Assembly: GCF_003609575.1 (NCBI RefSeq)
Contig: NZ_MBTA01000030.1
Span: forward strand, 159,697 to 223,696
From: Pelobium manganitolerans
GTDB lineage: Bacteria; Bacteroidota; Bacteroidia; Sphingobacteriales; Sphingobacteriaceae
Length of the DNA stretch: 64,000 nt
Reading direction: 5' to 3'
The notes below the pieces were generated by a model. That model saw nothing but the letters and a program-made list of their open reading frames with translations, was not told the DNA's origin and searched no databases. Below are positions 35,369-46,025 of the stretch, in pieces; position 1 is the first letter of the stretch; the number at the start of each line of letters is the position of its first letter. The position numbers and the translations under genes were made by a program.

Positions 35369-38300
35369 ATGAAAAAAAACTTATCAATTTTAATCTTACT
35401 TCTCGGGAGTGTCGCCGGACAACAGCTTCGGGCGCAGCAGACGCTCAGCGGTGTACTCAGTGATGCCGGTACCGGCCAGCCCGTTGCCGGAGCATATCTC
35501 ACCGCCGTCAACAACAAGAGCCGGGCAATTACCAATGCCAAAGGCGAATTTTCGTTAGCACTACGTTTACTGCCCGATACCGTCAAGGTGCTGGCGCTGG
35601 GCTACAAAGGGCAAACCCATGTTGTCAAAAACACCAATCAATTACGCATTTCGCTACAACCGGACGAAATGCTCTTGCAGGAAGTAGTTATCAGCACCGG
35701 CTATCAGCAGTTAAAGCCCAGCGAACAAAACGGGGCGATAACAAGCATCAGCAAACAGCAACTCGGCCAACAGACCTCAACCAACATCCTGCAAAGATTA
35801 GAAAGCATCAGCCCCGGCCTCACAGTCGCTCGCAACAAGGCAGAAAACCCCCAGAATAATACCGGCATACGCATCCGGGGTTTAGGGACCATCAACGGTT
35901 CTTTAGACCCCTTGATTGTAGTCGACGGTTTTATTTATGAGGGAAATATTGATAACATTAACCCCAACGATGTGGAGTCCGTAAACATTCTAAAAGATGC
36001 TTCCGCCAGCAGCATTTGGGGCGCTAGGGCAGGCAACGGCGTAATTGTAATTACTACACGCAAAGGTACTTACCGCCAGCCGCTCCGCATGGGCTTTAAT
36101 ACCAATGTCACCACCTCGGGTAAACCCAACCTTATGGAACTGCCGGACATGGGCACAGCATCTTTTATTGATTTCGAAAAGCAGCTTTTTGAAAGCGGCT
36201 ACTTCAACAGCCAGATCACCGGAAGCCCATACCTTGCGCTCACCCCTGCGGTTAAAGTTTTTTATCAGCGACAGCAGAACCAAATTACCGCAGCCGATTC
36301 CGCAAAGCTCATCAACCTTTATCTAAATTCAGACCGCAGGAGCCAGGCGTTATCCCATTATTATAGCCCCGCGCTTACCGTACAGAACAATTTTAGCCTC
36401 AGCGGCGGAAGCGAACAGACAAAATATCTTTTCTCTGCCGCCTACGACCAAACCCGTGGCAACCTCTATGAACAGAACAGCCGCATCAGCCTGCGCAGCG
36501 ATCTTGCTTTCCGTCTGTTTCCTAAGCTGGAGCTAAATACCGGAGTGATTTTTACCGGTGCCAATTCGCAGTCAGGCCGGGACACTTATACCGCAACACG
36601 CTATGGCTCGCGCCTCACGGCTTATCTTCCCATATTTGACGCCCAAGGCAATGAGCTTCCGGCAGAATCGGAATACAGCAGGGCATACCTAAATGCTAAC
36701 GCAGACCCGCGGCTGCTGGACTGGGCTTATTATCCCTTGCAAGATTACAAACACCGCGATCTTAGCACAAAAAGGCAGGAGCTTTACGCCACAGCAGCTT
36801 TAGCTTACCGTCCTTTAAACTGGCTAAAAGCAACCCTTTCCATGCAGTACCAAAACCAGCAGAGTAAAAACGAAAATGCTTTTGATGCAGAAAGCTACTA
36901 CGCCCGTAGCCTAGTTAATTCCTACACACAGGTAAGTGCAGGCAATATCTCCTACGTGATACCGCCCGGAGGCGTGCTAAACCTCAATAATAGCGAGGTG
37001 AATTCTTATACTGGCCGTTTTCAATTAGATGGCAATTGGCAGAAAAACGACCATGAGCTGAGCGGGATTGCCGGTGCCGAATTAAGGCAGGCACAAGCAG
37101 AGGGCAGCGGGCAATATTACTACGGCTATCAGTCGGATCCGCTTAACTATACCGCTGTCGATTATGTCAACACCTATCCGCATTACCTTAACGGAAATGA
37201 TGGTAATCCCACTGCTGCGCCAAGGCTGTCCAGCACAGTCAACCGTTTTGTGTCGCTCTATGCAAATGCGGCATATAGTTACCGCAAAACTTATACGTTC
37301 AATGCCAGCATCCGCCGTGATGCTTCTAATACTTTCGGCCTAAGCACAAATGACCGCTGGACGCCTTTATGGTCTGCCGGGGCAGGCTACACCATCAGCA
37401 ACGCCAGCTTTTTTAAAGTAAAGGCCATAGATTTTCTAAAGCTGAGCATCACCGCGGGCTACAGCGGAAATGTGGATTTAAGCCGAACTGCCTTAGCGGT
37501 AGCAAATGCCGGCACATATAGCGTCAGTGGCCTGCCCTTCATCCGCGTGACACAGATCAACAACCCCGAACTGCGATGGGAGAAAATCAGACAGATCAAT
37601 TACTCCTTAGATTTTGCAGTATTAAACCGCAGGCTAAGCGGTAATATTAGTTACTATGTTAAAACAGGCAAAGACCTGTACGGCGAAACGCAATACGATT
37701 ATACCGCATGGGGTCGTTCCGCAGAAATTACCACAAACATAGCTTCCATGCAGGGCAGGGGCTGGGACATCAGCCTGCAGTCCAACAACCTAACAGGCAA
37801 GCTCTCATGGCAAACCCAGCTTCTGCTCAATTACAACACCAATAAAGTAACGGATTATTTTTCCCCGGCAGCTTCGCGTTATTCCAGCCTCCTGTCTTCC
37901 GGTACCTCTATTTATCCGGTAGTCGGCTATCCACTCTACGCGGTGGGGGCGTACCGCTATGCGGGGCTTAACAGCCAAGGACAAGCCCAGGGCTTCCTCA
38001 ACGGTCAGCCCAGTACAGATTATGACCAGCTTTACAATACATTGGACACCGAAGGGCTAAAAAGCAATATCATCCGCTATTTCGGTTCTGCCGAACCTTT
38101 ATATAATGGATCTCTAATCAATACTTTCGGCTATAAAAATTTAAGCCTGTCATTCAATATCGGTTACCGCTTCAATTATTACCTGCAAAAGAATACCGTC
38201 AACTACCAAAGCTTGGTAAGCTTAGGCATAGGGCACAGCGATTATGACCGGAGATGGCAGAAGCCGGGAGACGAAAACTTTACCGACATCCCTGCGCTAA

Positions 38301-38572
38301 CATTTCCCCTCAGCTCCCAATCCAACGCATTTTACGCGACCTCCGAAAGAACGATTATACGTGGCGACCATATCCGCCTCAATTATATCAATCTCGATTA
38401 TAGGGTTAAAATCGCCCAAGGCAACAAGCTCATAAAAGGCTTAAACATTTATGCCAATGCTTCACAGCTTGGCGTATTATGGCACCAAAATAAAGAAGGT
38501 ATCGACCCCGATTATATCAACAGTCTCTCACCTCGCACAAGCTATACCTTAGGTGTGCGAACTCAATTCTAA
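35369..38572 (+). CDS. SusC/RagA-type TonB-dependent outer-membrane transporter
   Basis: The 1,067-residue protein has a signal peptide (LSILILLLGSVAGQQLRAQ), an N-terminal carboxypeptidase-regulatory-like domain (LSGVLSDAGTGQPVAGAYLTAV), a plug (STNILQRLESISPGLTV ... IRIRGLGTING ... DPLIVVDGF ... VESVNILKDASASSIWGARAGNGVIVITT) and a long beta-barrel ending in aromatic F. The following SusD gene (5 bp later) completes the pair that imports glycans or peptides. The substrate cannot be determined because no enzyme gene is adjacent apart from the TlpA protein. Confidence 0.96.
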   Translation: MKKNLSILILLLGSVAGQQLRAQQTLSGVLSDAGTGQPVAGAYLTAVNNKSRAITNAKGEFSLALRLLPDTVKVLALGYKGQTHVVKNTNQLRISLQPDEMLLQEVVISTGYQQLKPSEQNGAITSISKQQLGQQTSTNILQRLESISPGLTVARNKAENPQNNTGIRIRGLGTINGSLDPLIVVDGFIYEGNIDNINPNDVESVNILKDASASSIWGARAGNGVIVITTRKGTYRQPLRMGFNTNVTTSGKPNLMELPDMGTASFIDFEKQLFESGYFNSQITGSPYLALTPAVKVFYQRQQNQITAADSAKLINLYLNSDRRSQALSHYYSPALTVQNNFSLSGGSEQTKYLFSAAYDQTRGNLYEQNSRISLRSDLAFRLFPKLELNTGVIFTGANSQSGRDTYTATRYGSRLTAYLPIFDAQGNELPAESEYSRAYLNANADPRLLDWAYYPLQDYKHRDLSTKRQELYATAALAYRPLNWLKATLSMQYQNQQSKNENAFDAESYYARSLVNSYTQVSAGNISYVIPPGGVLNLNNSEVNSYTGRFQLDGNWQKNDHELSGIAGAELRQAQAEGSGQYYYGYQSDPLNYTAVDYVNTYPHYLNGNDGNPTAAPRLSSTVNRFVSLYANAAYSYRKTYTFNASIRRDASNTFGLSTNDRWTPLWSAGAGYTISNASFFKVKAIDFLKLSITAGYSGNVDLSRTALAVANAGTYSVSGLPFIRVTQINNPELRWEKIRQINYSLDFAVLNRRLSGNISYYVKTGKDLYGETQYDYTAWGRSAEITTNIASMQGRGWDISLQSNNLTGKLSWQTQLLLNYNTNKVTDYFSPAASRYSSLLSSGTSIYPVVGYPLYAVGAYRYAGLNSQGQAQGFLNGQPSTDYDQLYNTLDTEGLKSNIIRYFGSAEPLYNGSLINTFGYKNLSLSFNIGYRFNYYLQKNTVNYQSLVSLGIGHSDYDRRWQKPGDENFTDIPALTFPLSSQSNAFYATSERTIIRGDHIRLNYINLDYRVKIAQGNKLIKGLNIYANASQLGVLWHQNKEGIDPDYINSLSPRTSYTLGVRTQF

Positions 38573-38577
38573 AAAAT

Positions 38578-39945
38578 ATGAAAACAATATTCACATACGC
38601 TTTAATCTCAATTGCAATGCTCCTTGCGTCTTGCGAGAAATTCCTGGACGAGAAACCGGACAAAACATTGGTTAGCCCTCAAACGCTTGCAGACCTGCAA
38701 GGCCTGCTGGACGATGCCACCGTAATGAACCTAAAGGCAAGTCCCGAATATATGCAAGGTGCCTGTGATGATTTTTTTATTCCTGATGATAAATTAGCCA
38801 CCCGTCCCGAACTATTTGTAGAAGCTTACAAATGGGAAAAAGTAAGGCTCATTTACCCAAACGACTGGTCGGCCGGCTACGCCGCCGTGTACAATGCCAA
38901 TCTAGCTTTGGAGACGCTTCCAAAGATAGAGCGCACCAACGCCAATGGAATAGCCTATGATAATGTAAAAGGCGCTGCGCTTTTTTACCGTTCCTATTAT
39001 TTTACCGGACTGTTATTTAATTACGCTTTGGCTTATGATGAAGCAACGGCCGCAACCGACAAAGGGATTGTATTGCGCCTGAATGCCGATTTCAACACAC
39101 CCTCTAAGCGGAGTACGGTCGCTGAGTCCTATGTGCAGATCATTAGTGACTTAAAAACTGCCATACCTTTATTGCCCCCAACTCCTGTGTTTAAGACGCA
39201 GCCCTCAAAACCTGCGGCTTATGCACTGTTAAGCAGAATTTACTTAAGTATGCGCAAATATCAAGAAGCAGGCATTTACGCCGACTCCTGTCTGCAGCTT
39301 AATGCTAACCTAATGAACTTCAACGGTGACGACGACATGAAGGCCATCACCACAGCAGCACCTTTTAAGGCATACAACAAAGAAACTTTGTTTTATTCCG
39401 AAATGGCCAGTTACCTCAACCTGCAAGCCACGTCCCGCGCATGTATCGATACATTGTTGTACCCAACTTACCGGACCAACGACTTACGCAAAACGGCATT
39501 TTTTAAGGCCGTAGCACCCTATGTGGCTTTCAAAGGAAATTACACTGGTAGCGCCACCATCTATTTTTCAGGCCTAGCAACAGATGAAATGTATCTCAAC
39601 AAGGCAGAAGCTTTGGTAAGGGTTAATAAAAAAGATGATGCACTTTTACTCTTAAACCAACTGCTCAAAACTCGCTGGAAAAGTTCTGTTACTTATGTTC
39701 CCCTGCAAGCAAGTACAGATGCCGAAGCTCTAGCCCTGATTTTATTAGAACGCCGAAAAGAATTACTCTACCGAGGCTTGCGCTGGATGGATATCAAAAG
39801 ATTGAACAAAGAGGGAGCAAATATCACTTTGCAAAGACAAATCTTCGGGCAGCTCTATAGCTTACCTGCAAATAGTCCAAAGTACGCGCTACCGATACCT
39901 GATGATATCATTGAAATGACCGGCATCGCGCAAAATGATTGGTGA
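38578..39945 (+). CDS. SusD/RagB-type outer-membrane lipoprotein
   Basis: This 455-residue lipoprotein (lipobox MLLASC, then EKFLDEKPDKTL) is the substrate-binding lid of the SusC transporter. The helical TPR core and the typical ending are visible (YLNKAEALVRVNKKDDAL, RRKELLYRGLRWMDIKRLNKEG, YALPIPDDIIEMTG). It starts 5 bp after the SusC stop. A spacer with inverted repeats separates it from the convergent MORC-like gene. Confidence 0.95.
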   Translation: MKTIFTYALISIAMLLASCEKFLDEKPDKTLVSPQTLADLQGLLDDATVMNLKASPEYMQGACDDFFIPDDKLATRPELFVEAYKWEKVRLIYPNDWSAGYAAVYNANLALETLPKIERTNANGIAYDNVKGAALFYRSYYFTGLLFNYALAYDEATAATDKGIVLRLNADFNTPSKRSTVAESYVQIISDLKTAIPLLPPTPVFKTQPSKPAAYALLSRIYLSMRKYQEAGIYADSCLQLNANLMNFNGDDDMKAITTAAPFKAYNKETLFYSEMASYLNLQATSRACIDTLLYPTYRTNDLRKTAFFKAVAPYVAFKGNYTGSATIYFSGLATDEMYLNKAEALVRVNKKDDALLLLNQLLKTRWKSSVTYVPLQASTDAEALALILLERRKELLYRGLRWMDIKRLNKEGANITLQRQIFGQLYSLPANSPKYALPIPDDIIEMTGIAQNDW

Positions 39946-40118
39946 GTAATAGTCTGTGCCTAAACGCTTCCTAAAGTTTAAAGTATAGTTATGTATTGAC
40001 CATTATATTAGGGGGGCGAACGCTCTTAGCCTAGTTTTATCTTAGGGCTTGCTTGCGCGGTCTGGCAATGTATAACTGGAGAGCGTTGGCCTTGATGTCA
40101 TAATAGGTTTACTGGTTA
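39946..40118. other. Spacer with long-range inverted repeats
   Basis: AACGCTCT (about 40,019) is inverted as AGAGCGTT (about 40,080), and AGTTATGTATTG (about 39,987) is imperfectly inverted as CAATGTATAACT. The repeats lie at the junction of the SusCD pair and the restriction operon and may mark an insertion boundary or a terminator. Confidence 0.35.
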
Positions 40119-42050
40119 TCAGGCTTGATCAAATAATACTCCTTGATTGCTTCCAAAAACTTCGTCCATTTCAGATGTATATGTAATACTTTTAACTTCT
40201 TCAATCTTTTTTATCAGATTAAATGTTCTTGAATGTGCTTTTGCTAAAATTATATTATAACGGCATGGAATAATATTCACACTTCCTTCTGTAAAGGTCT
40301 CATTTGCATCTGGCTCTATTTCTGAACCAAGAACATAGGCAACAATTGGAGTATTTAAGCTTACCTTTTTTGACTTTCTTAATTCTCTAGCATATAGTAA
40401 TGCTTGGTCTTTTTGTTTTGTATCAATTGGAATACCCACTCTTTTTAATTCGACAATAATTATTTTACTGAAATCATTTGGTTCGTGCTTCTCATTGAAA
40501 CTTTCACAAGAGTAAACACCGATAGACGAGTTTGATAGAATTACAAAATCAGGACGTTTTCTTTCGTTGGCCAATGCTGTATCATTAAGTAGATTTTTAA
40601 TGACTGTTGCTAAAGAACGATTAGATATAAATGATATCGATTCAAATTCAGGACCGAATATCCAAAGTCCATGTTCAAATAAAGGCTGTAAATCATGCAA
40701 TTCATCCGCTTTAGGATCTTCTAATAGCTTTTCAAGTTTTGATACTAACTCTAAACGCCACCTTAACTCACTCAAAACTTTTTTAGCATCATCTATTGTC
40801 CATTCTTCTAAAATTTGATTAAGTGAATCTATTTCATCAGGATGAAATGAAGCAATCTTTTCAAGTAGGGCATAGCCTGACCTAGATTTTTCCATTTTTG
40901 CTAAAACTTCAACAGTCGTTTCTAATTCTTGAACACCAATTGTTGGGCATTTGGATTGAACTTCTTCTAAAAAATTTACAATGTTTTCTTTTGCTTCAGA
41001 TGGTAAAGAAGCTAACTGCATTCTATTTGATTCATAAACTTGTAATCTTCTTTCTTTTCGAGTTTCATACAACAAGTTCCTTAAATCGTCTCTTACAAAT
41101 TCGTAAACCGCATTTTGTAGCTTAATTACTTCATCGGTTATATAAAAACCTGACCAATCCTTCTTCAAATTTCTTTGGTCAATGATGTCTGCATTTGCGA
41201 TATATAAAAGTCGTTTAGCAATTGGGTGGCGACCATCAATAATTTGAGTGTCAAATGTTCCCCAATTTGGTACGCCAACTAATCTTCTATTATACCACCA
41301 TGCAATGCCATTTTGTTTGGTATTTTTCCCTTTTTCACCAAAAATTCTTTTAATATTTATTTTACTTCCGTTAAAATCGATACTAAAGTCTTCGGTTAAA
41401 TGCGACAAATCTGTCATAGCAACTGAATGCTTATTAACATAAACATTAAATTGTGGGTCAGATATAAATCTTGAACCAATAAGTTCAATGAGTTTAGTGG
41501 TATCAATTAAGGTTACTTCATCAGAATCGATTAAAGTGGAAATTTCAGTTCCGTGTTCGGACTTTGAAATTGGTTTTGATTCAATCAAATTTACATCATA
41601 TGGTTTTTCACCTGAGATAGATTTTACAACTCTGATATGTGTGAATTCTCCATCTTTATAAGTTTTAAGTTCATATTCGTTATTGAAACAAAACATAGCG
41701 TGACGACCTACCCCATTTCTTCCAAATACTTTTCGATTTCCATGAGGAACATTTTTAGGAAACTTAGCATCTTTACCGCCTTGCTCAACAATACGATTAT
41801 AGTTAAACTTTCCCCAACGATATAACAGTTCATTTTTTGTCATTCCAATTCCATTGTCAGAAATTGATAGTTTGCCCCCAGTTTCTGGCCAACTGATTTT
41901 TACATCTGTAGAACCAGCATCCCAACAGTTTGCAACAAGTTCAATGATTGCATAATTTTGGTCTGTTACTATTTGTCCTGCATGATGCTTTAAAAAGTCA
42001 TCTCCAAAGGAAAATTTAAATTGGTTTTCAGGGATTTTGTTTTTGGCCAT
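40119..42050 (-). CDS. MORC-like GHKL ATPase with C-terminal nuclease-like domain
   Basis: ATG at 42,050 gives 643 aa; the frame opens at a TTG six codons earlier. The N-terminal GHKL ATPase has ELVANCWDAGSTDV, ISDNGIGMTKNEL and FGRNGVGRHAMF. The middle is helical (residues about 310-430). The C-terminal part has RPDFVILSNSS and DFSKIIIVELKR, which fit the D and ExK positions of a PD-(D/E)XK nuclease. It overlaps the type IIG enzyme gene by 23 bp, so the two are made together. MORC-like ATPases linked to restriction enzymes are known from comparative genomics; the exact role here is inferred. Confidence 0.88.
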   Translation of the reverse strand: MAKNKIPENQFKFSFGDDFLKHHAGQIVTDQNYAIIELVANCWDAGSTDVKISWPETGGKLSISDNGIGMTKNELLYRWGKFNYNRIVEQGGKDAKFPKNVPHGNRKVFGRNGVGRHAMFCFNNEYELKTYKDGEFTHIRVVKSISGEKPYDVNLIESKPISKSEHGTEISTLIDSDEVTLIDTTKLIELIGSRFISDPQFNVYVNKHSVAMTDLSHLTEDFSIDFNGSKINIKRIFGEKGKNTKQNGIAWWYNRRLVGVPNWGTFDTQIIDGRHPIAKRLLYIANADIIDQRNLKKDWSGFYITDEVIKLQNAVYEFVRDDLRNLLYETRKERRLQVYESNRMQLASLPSEAKENIVNFLEEVQSKCPTIGVQELETTVEVLAKMEKSRSGYALLEKIASFHPDEIDSLNQILEEWTIDDAKKVLSELRWRLELVSKLEKLLEDPKADELHDLQPLFEHGLWIFGPEFESISFISNRSLATVIKNLLNDTALANERKRPDFVILSNSSIGVYSCESFNEKHEPNDFSKIIIVELKRVGIPIDTKQKDQALLYARELRKSKKVSLNTPIVAYVLGSEIEPDANETFTEGSVNIIPCRYNIILAKAHSRTFNLIKKIEEVKSITYTSEMDEVFGSNQGVLFDQA

Positions 42051-45000
42051 TCGGTTTAGTTTTTTCAATGATTTTTATTTCGTATTCTGTCAACTCGTAA
42101 AGTTGATAGAACAATTGATTTATGTTGTGTTCAATTTCTTCAATTTGTTGTGTTTCATTTTTGCTATACGCTTCAATCACTTTTCTAACTTCTGAAACAA
42201 TTTTTTCTTGCTCTTTCTGGGTTGCTTTCTTGATGTAAGTATTTAAGAGATTTGGCGAAGAGTATAAAAGATAGCCACCTGACATTTTTAACCCATCAAA
42301 AAAGCATTCAAATAAATATTGAAAAAGTCTAGAGTTTACCCAGCCTAAAATAAATTCTGGAAAATATTCATCAGTAAAAGAATGAATACAATTGGTGTTT
42401 ACGGAAGCATATTCTCCTTTCTCATCATAAAATGCTTCGGGTGAAACAGCAATTTTTGCAAAAATGATTTTTGGTCTTGAATATAAATCGAAACGGTTTT
42501 TTCCTAAAACCACTGCTGATTTTGGTAAGTATGGCGTTAAATACTTTTTCTTCTTATCTACAAGGTGAGATAGCCCCCAAGTATTAGAGAATTTATCAAT
42601 AGTTCCTGTATTTATCAGTTTAAAACCTTCACTTTCGTTTATGTGTGCGTTAAAGTCATCAGCTTCTTTTGCTGTTGAAGTAGCGTTAATTATACCGCAC
42701 TTGCCAAGAGGTACGGATTGAGAAATGATTTTACTTACAATCTCATATTTTTCACTTAACACAAAGCCAAGTATAAAGTCATTAAGAGAAAATAAATCTT
42801 CAGTTCTGTAAGTTCTGTATTTGATTGGCTGATGCTCATCGACAAAGGTGAATGATTTGAGATTATGATGGTTTGGCGATTTTTTAAACAACGTTGTAAT
42901 TGGATATGTAGATGCTTCTTTAAAAACCTTTACGTTAGAATAATCACCGATATTTAAGATGCTTGTTTTGTTCAGCAAAAATTCTCTTAATGCAAAACCA
43001 TAACTGGCAGATAAAAACCTGTTTGGAGTGATGTAGTTTAGAAAACTGTTATCTCTTAGAATAAGGTAACCAAGTTCAAAAAAGTATATGTATAAATCTA
43101 CAGATCCCTTTGCAGTCGAATAGGTGTTTTTATAGAAATTGTATTCGTTTTTTTCTAAACTCTTTTTCAACTCAATTGCATTGACATAAGGCGGATTCCC
43201 AATCACCACATCAAAGCCCACAAAATCGCCATCATTATTAAGTACTTCGGGAAACTCAAAACGCCATTCAAAAGCGTTTTCAAAAATCTTATTAGATTCT
43301 ATGTTGTCTCGTTGCTCTTCCAGCTTTCTAAATTTCGCAACTGCTTTTTTATGATCATCGATTAATTTTTTGTCAAGCTTTTCTCCAAATGCTTTAAGGT
43401 TGAAAATTTTAGTAGCCAATTTTTCCGCTTTACCTCTTGCACCTCTGATTGTCCTTTTGAAAGGGGTATCAATCTCACTCCTAAAATCCGATTTAATATC
43501 GGAAATCAATCGTTCCATTTCGCGCTTATGTTCCTTGCTTTTTGCATTACGGTAAGTCTCTACGGCTGTTCGGTAATCGTCTATCGTCCACTTGCTTTTC
43601 TTCAAGGCTTGTTTCAAGTCGGCATCAATTGCAAAGCGGCTCATCAGAGAGTTTCCGCATTTTATGTTGATGTCGATATTTGGCAGGGTTTCAAGTTCAG
43701 TAGCATTCTTGTAATAGGCATTTTTCAAAAGTTCAATCCACAAACGCAAGCGACAAATTTTAACAGAATTAGAATTGATATCCACACCGAAAAGGCAGTT
43801 TTCAATAATGGTTTGTTTTTCGTGGAAAAGTGTTTCTTGTATTCGCTGACTTTCTTTATTGCCTGGGTTGTATTCAAAAAGTTTACTTTCTTCGTCTGTT
43901 ACCACTAGTTCATCATTTACCACTTCCACCTGATATTCTTTCAGGCGTTTTCCGTCACGGTCTTGCAGAATTTTTAAGTCGTTTTTTACGGCAATTATTT
44001 CATTGAGTGCAGAAACTAAAAAGTGTCCCGAACCAACGGCAGGGTCGCAAATTTTGATACTGTTTACAATTTGGTTGGCTTCCTTGCGGTCTTCAATATT
44101 GTCGTAAAGTTCTTCAAGCGTTGTGCAATTCCATTTTTTGGTTTCGTTAAATTTCTGCACAACGGCTTTGCGAATGGTTTCACGGCACATATACATTGTG
44201 ATGAAACCGGGAGTGAAAAACGAACCGTCTTTGTAGCCGTTTATTTTCTCAAAAATTAATCCGAGAACAGAAGCATTAATCAGCGTTTTGTTGTTTTCCT
44301 GAATTTCTTCACCGCCTTCTGCTCCAAAGTCGTAAGCATCTAAAAACTCAAACAAATATTGAAGCGTGGAAATATTGCCTGTCCGTTTTTTGCCTTGCTG
44401 GTCTTTAAGCACGGTTTGCGAAAAAATCGGAATGGTTTTGTCGTCTTTTAGATTGCTGATAGTTAACGTAACTTGTTCAATATCGGTTGGCTCGAAAAGC
44501 GATGAATTGAGATAAGGCGTTTTTTCAAACGCCTTTTTTACATCTTCGTTTCGCTCGTCATACTTGCGTGCCAACACCTGAAAAAACAAGCTGTTCAGGT
44601 CATCATAGTTCTTGATTTTGTCAAGGCTAAGAAACGAATAGGATTTGTTGCCTTTGTGATAGGTAATGAGTTGGGCTTCCAGCAACTTCAAGAACAAAAT
44701 CCGGTTTATCCAGGTAATCGAAAGTTCAAGAGCAAGATTAAACAGTCGTTCCTGTTGTGTGTTGCCGAATTGGTTTGGTTTTTCAAATCGGCTCAATTTG
44801 TCTAAGCTGTCAAGCTGAATAATCGCATCTTCAAGGATTGTTCCCGTGTGTCGTTCTCCTGCTTTGTTTCGGTCAATCAGTTTTTTGCTTCCTTCTTTGG
44901 TTTCGGTTAAGCCGATAATGTGCAACAATTCGCTATAGAAGCGTTTGTCAAGGCTATTGCTGTCGTTTGTGAAGGGAAGTTTTAAAAGATGCTCCGGCGA

Positions 45001-45690
45001 CAACAATTTAAATAAAGCAATCAGAGAATTGTCGTCCGCTTTGTCGGTATTGCGTAACGGTTTTTGAAAATCCTGAATATTGAAATAAGTAAATTCAATT
45101 TCAGAAGTAATGCTGCTAATGAACGGCTCGGCAATTTGTTTGTAGAAAAAATCTGTTTTGGTGTCTGACAATCGTCCGCTTTCAAAGTCGTTGAATTGCT
45201 TTACAAGATTTTTGTTTTGAGCAAAAAGTCTGTCGAACAGGGTGGCATCAAAAATGAACCATTCGTTTATGTTGGTCGCAACTAAATGTTTTACTTCAAG
45301 GTTTTTGTGTGTAATTCTTTCTCGTAAGTAATACAATACCAATTCCTGAAATGCTTTCGTATTTAATTTATTGGTAGAGATCATCTCGGCCTTGTTGGTC
45401 GGCTTTTTAGCTTCAAGAATTACACCGACTGACGAGCTTGCATTTTGTCCGTTATGAATAACAAGATCGTTTCGACCTTTTGTATTTATGAAATGGTTTG
45501 GGTCGTAATAGGTTCTCTTTAAAAAGTCTATGACAAGATTTTTATGAAACTCTTCGCTTTCGGTGTCGTTTGTCCTGTCGAGTAAAGCAATTAGATTAGT
45601 CTTGAAACCTTCAATTTCAGTCCTGTTAGGTTTCACTTTTAAAAAGGCTTTGTTCAATGCCCTTCTTGGTTTCAATTCGTTTAAAATCAT
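42028..45690 (-). CDS. Type IIG restriction-modification enzyme (Eco57I-like)
   Basis: A single 1,220-residue chain combines nuclease, methyltransferase and recognition parts. The N-terminus has GRNDLVIHN and VGVILEAKK, the D and ExK of a PD-(D/E)XK nuclease (about residues 65-95). The N6-adenine methyltransferase has motif I ICDPAVGSGHFLVSALNEI (about 555) and motif IV VVIGNPPYVNAIEL (about 825). The C-terminal 300 residues look like a target-recognition domain with a coiled-coil end. It overlaps the MORC-like gene and should recognise, methylate and cut DNA. Confidence 0.93.
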   Translation of the reverse strand: MILNELKPRRALNKAFLKVKPNRTEIEGFKTNLIALLDRTNDTESEEFHKNLVIDFLKRTYYDPNHFINTKGRNDLVIHNGQNASSSVGVILEAKKPTNKAEMISTNKLNTKAFQELVLYYLRERITHKNLEVKHLVATNINEWFIFDATLFDRLFAQNKNLVKQFNDFESGRLSDTKTDFFYKQIAEPFISSITSEIEFTYFNIQDFQKPLRNTDKADDNSLIALFKLLSPEHLLKLPFTNDSNSLDKRFYSELLHIIGLTETKEGSKKLIDRNKAGERHTGTILEDAIIQLDSLDKLSRFEKPNQFGNTQQERLFNLALELSITWINRILFLKLLEAQLITYHKGNKSYSFLSLDKIKNYDDLNSLFFQVLARKYDERNEDVKKAFEKTPYLNSSLFEPTDIEQVTLTISNLKDDKTIPIFSQTVLKDQQGKKRTGNISTLQYLFEFLDAYDFGAEGGEEIQENNKTLINASVLGLIFEKINGYKDGSFFTPGFITMYMCRETIRKAVVQKFNETKKWNCTTLEELYDNIEDRKEANQIVNSIKICDPAVGSGHFLVSALNEIIAVKNDLKILQDRDGKRLKEYQVEVVNDELVVTDEESKLFEYNPGNKESQRIQETLFHEKQTIIENCLFGVDINSNSVKICRLRLWIELLKNAYYKNATELETLPNIDINIKCGNSLMSRFAIDADLKQALKKSKWTIDDYRTAVETYRNAKSKEHKREMERLISDIKSDFRSEIDTPFKRTIRGARGKAEKLATKIFNLKAFGEKLDKKLIDDHKKAVAKFRKLEEQRDNIESNKIFENAFEWRFEFPEVLNNDGDFVGFDVVIGNPPYVNAIELKKSLEKNEYNFYKNTYSTAKGSVDLYIYFFELGYLILRDNSFLNYITPNRFLSASYGFALREFLLNKTSILNIGDYSNVKVFKEASTYPITTLFKKSPNHHNLKSFTFVDEHQPIKYRTYRTEDLFSLNDFILGFVLSEKYEIVSKIISQSVPLGKCGIINATSTAKEADDFNAHINESEGFKLINTGTIDKFSNTWGLSHLVDKKKKYLTPYLPKSAVVLGKNRFDLYSRPKIIFAKIAVSPEAFYDEKGEYASVNTNCIHSFTDEYFPEFILGWVNSRLFQYLFECFFDGLKMSGGYLLYSSPNLLNTYIKKATQKEQEKIVSEVRKVIEAYSKNETQQIEEIEHNINQLFYQLYELTEYEIKIIEKTKPNGQKQNP

Positions 45691-46025
45691 CTACAATTCA
45701 TATTTCAACTTCGTTCGGTTAAGATAAGTTATTAATGCGAAAGTTAAACGGAGGCGGGATATAAAGTTAGTGCATCTTATCACGAACTATTACTGTTTTT
45801 TCCAATTTTCATTACTAGCCTTAAAGATTATGTAAGCTAAATTATTATTGGGTCTGTAATTGAAACTTATGTTAAACTCCAGATAAGTTCAGAATTACAG
45901 CCAATGTTCTACTCGTTTGACACTGTATTATTTTATTAAGTAGGATAAATATTTTGTAAAGTTTTTTAATAAGTATAATTTTAGTTGTTACGCTACAATA
46001 GTATAGCAAAGCTTAACTAAAACAT
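45691..46025. other. Intergenic region upstream of the restriction operon
   Basis: The spacer holds the likely divergent promoters of the type IIG gene and of the lipoprotein gene at 46,026. No repeat, RNA or gene is evident. Confidence 0.4.

Noticed and set aside
40119..42050. Considered as plain histidine kinase or MutL
   Set aside because: No H-box or MutL C-terminal domain is seen; the MORC-like N-terminus plus an ExK region fits better.
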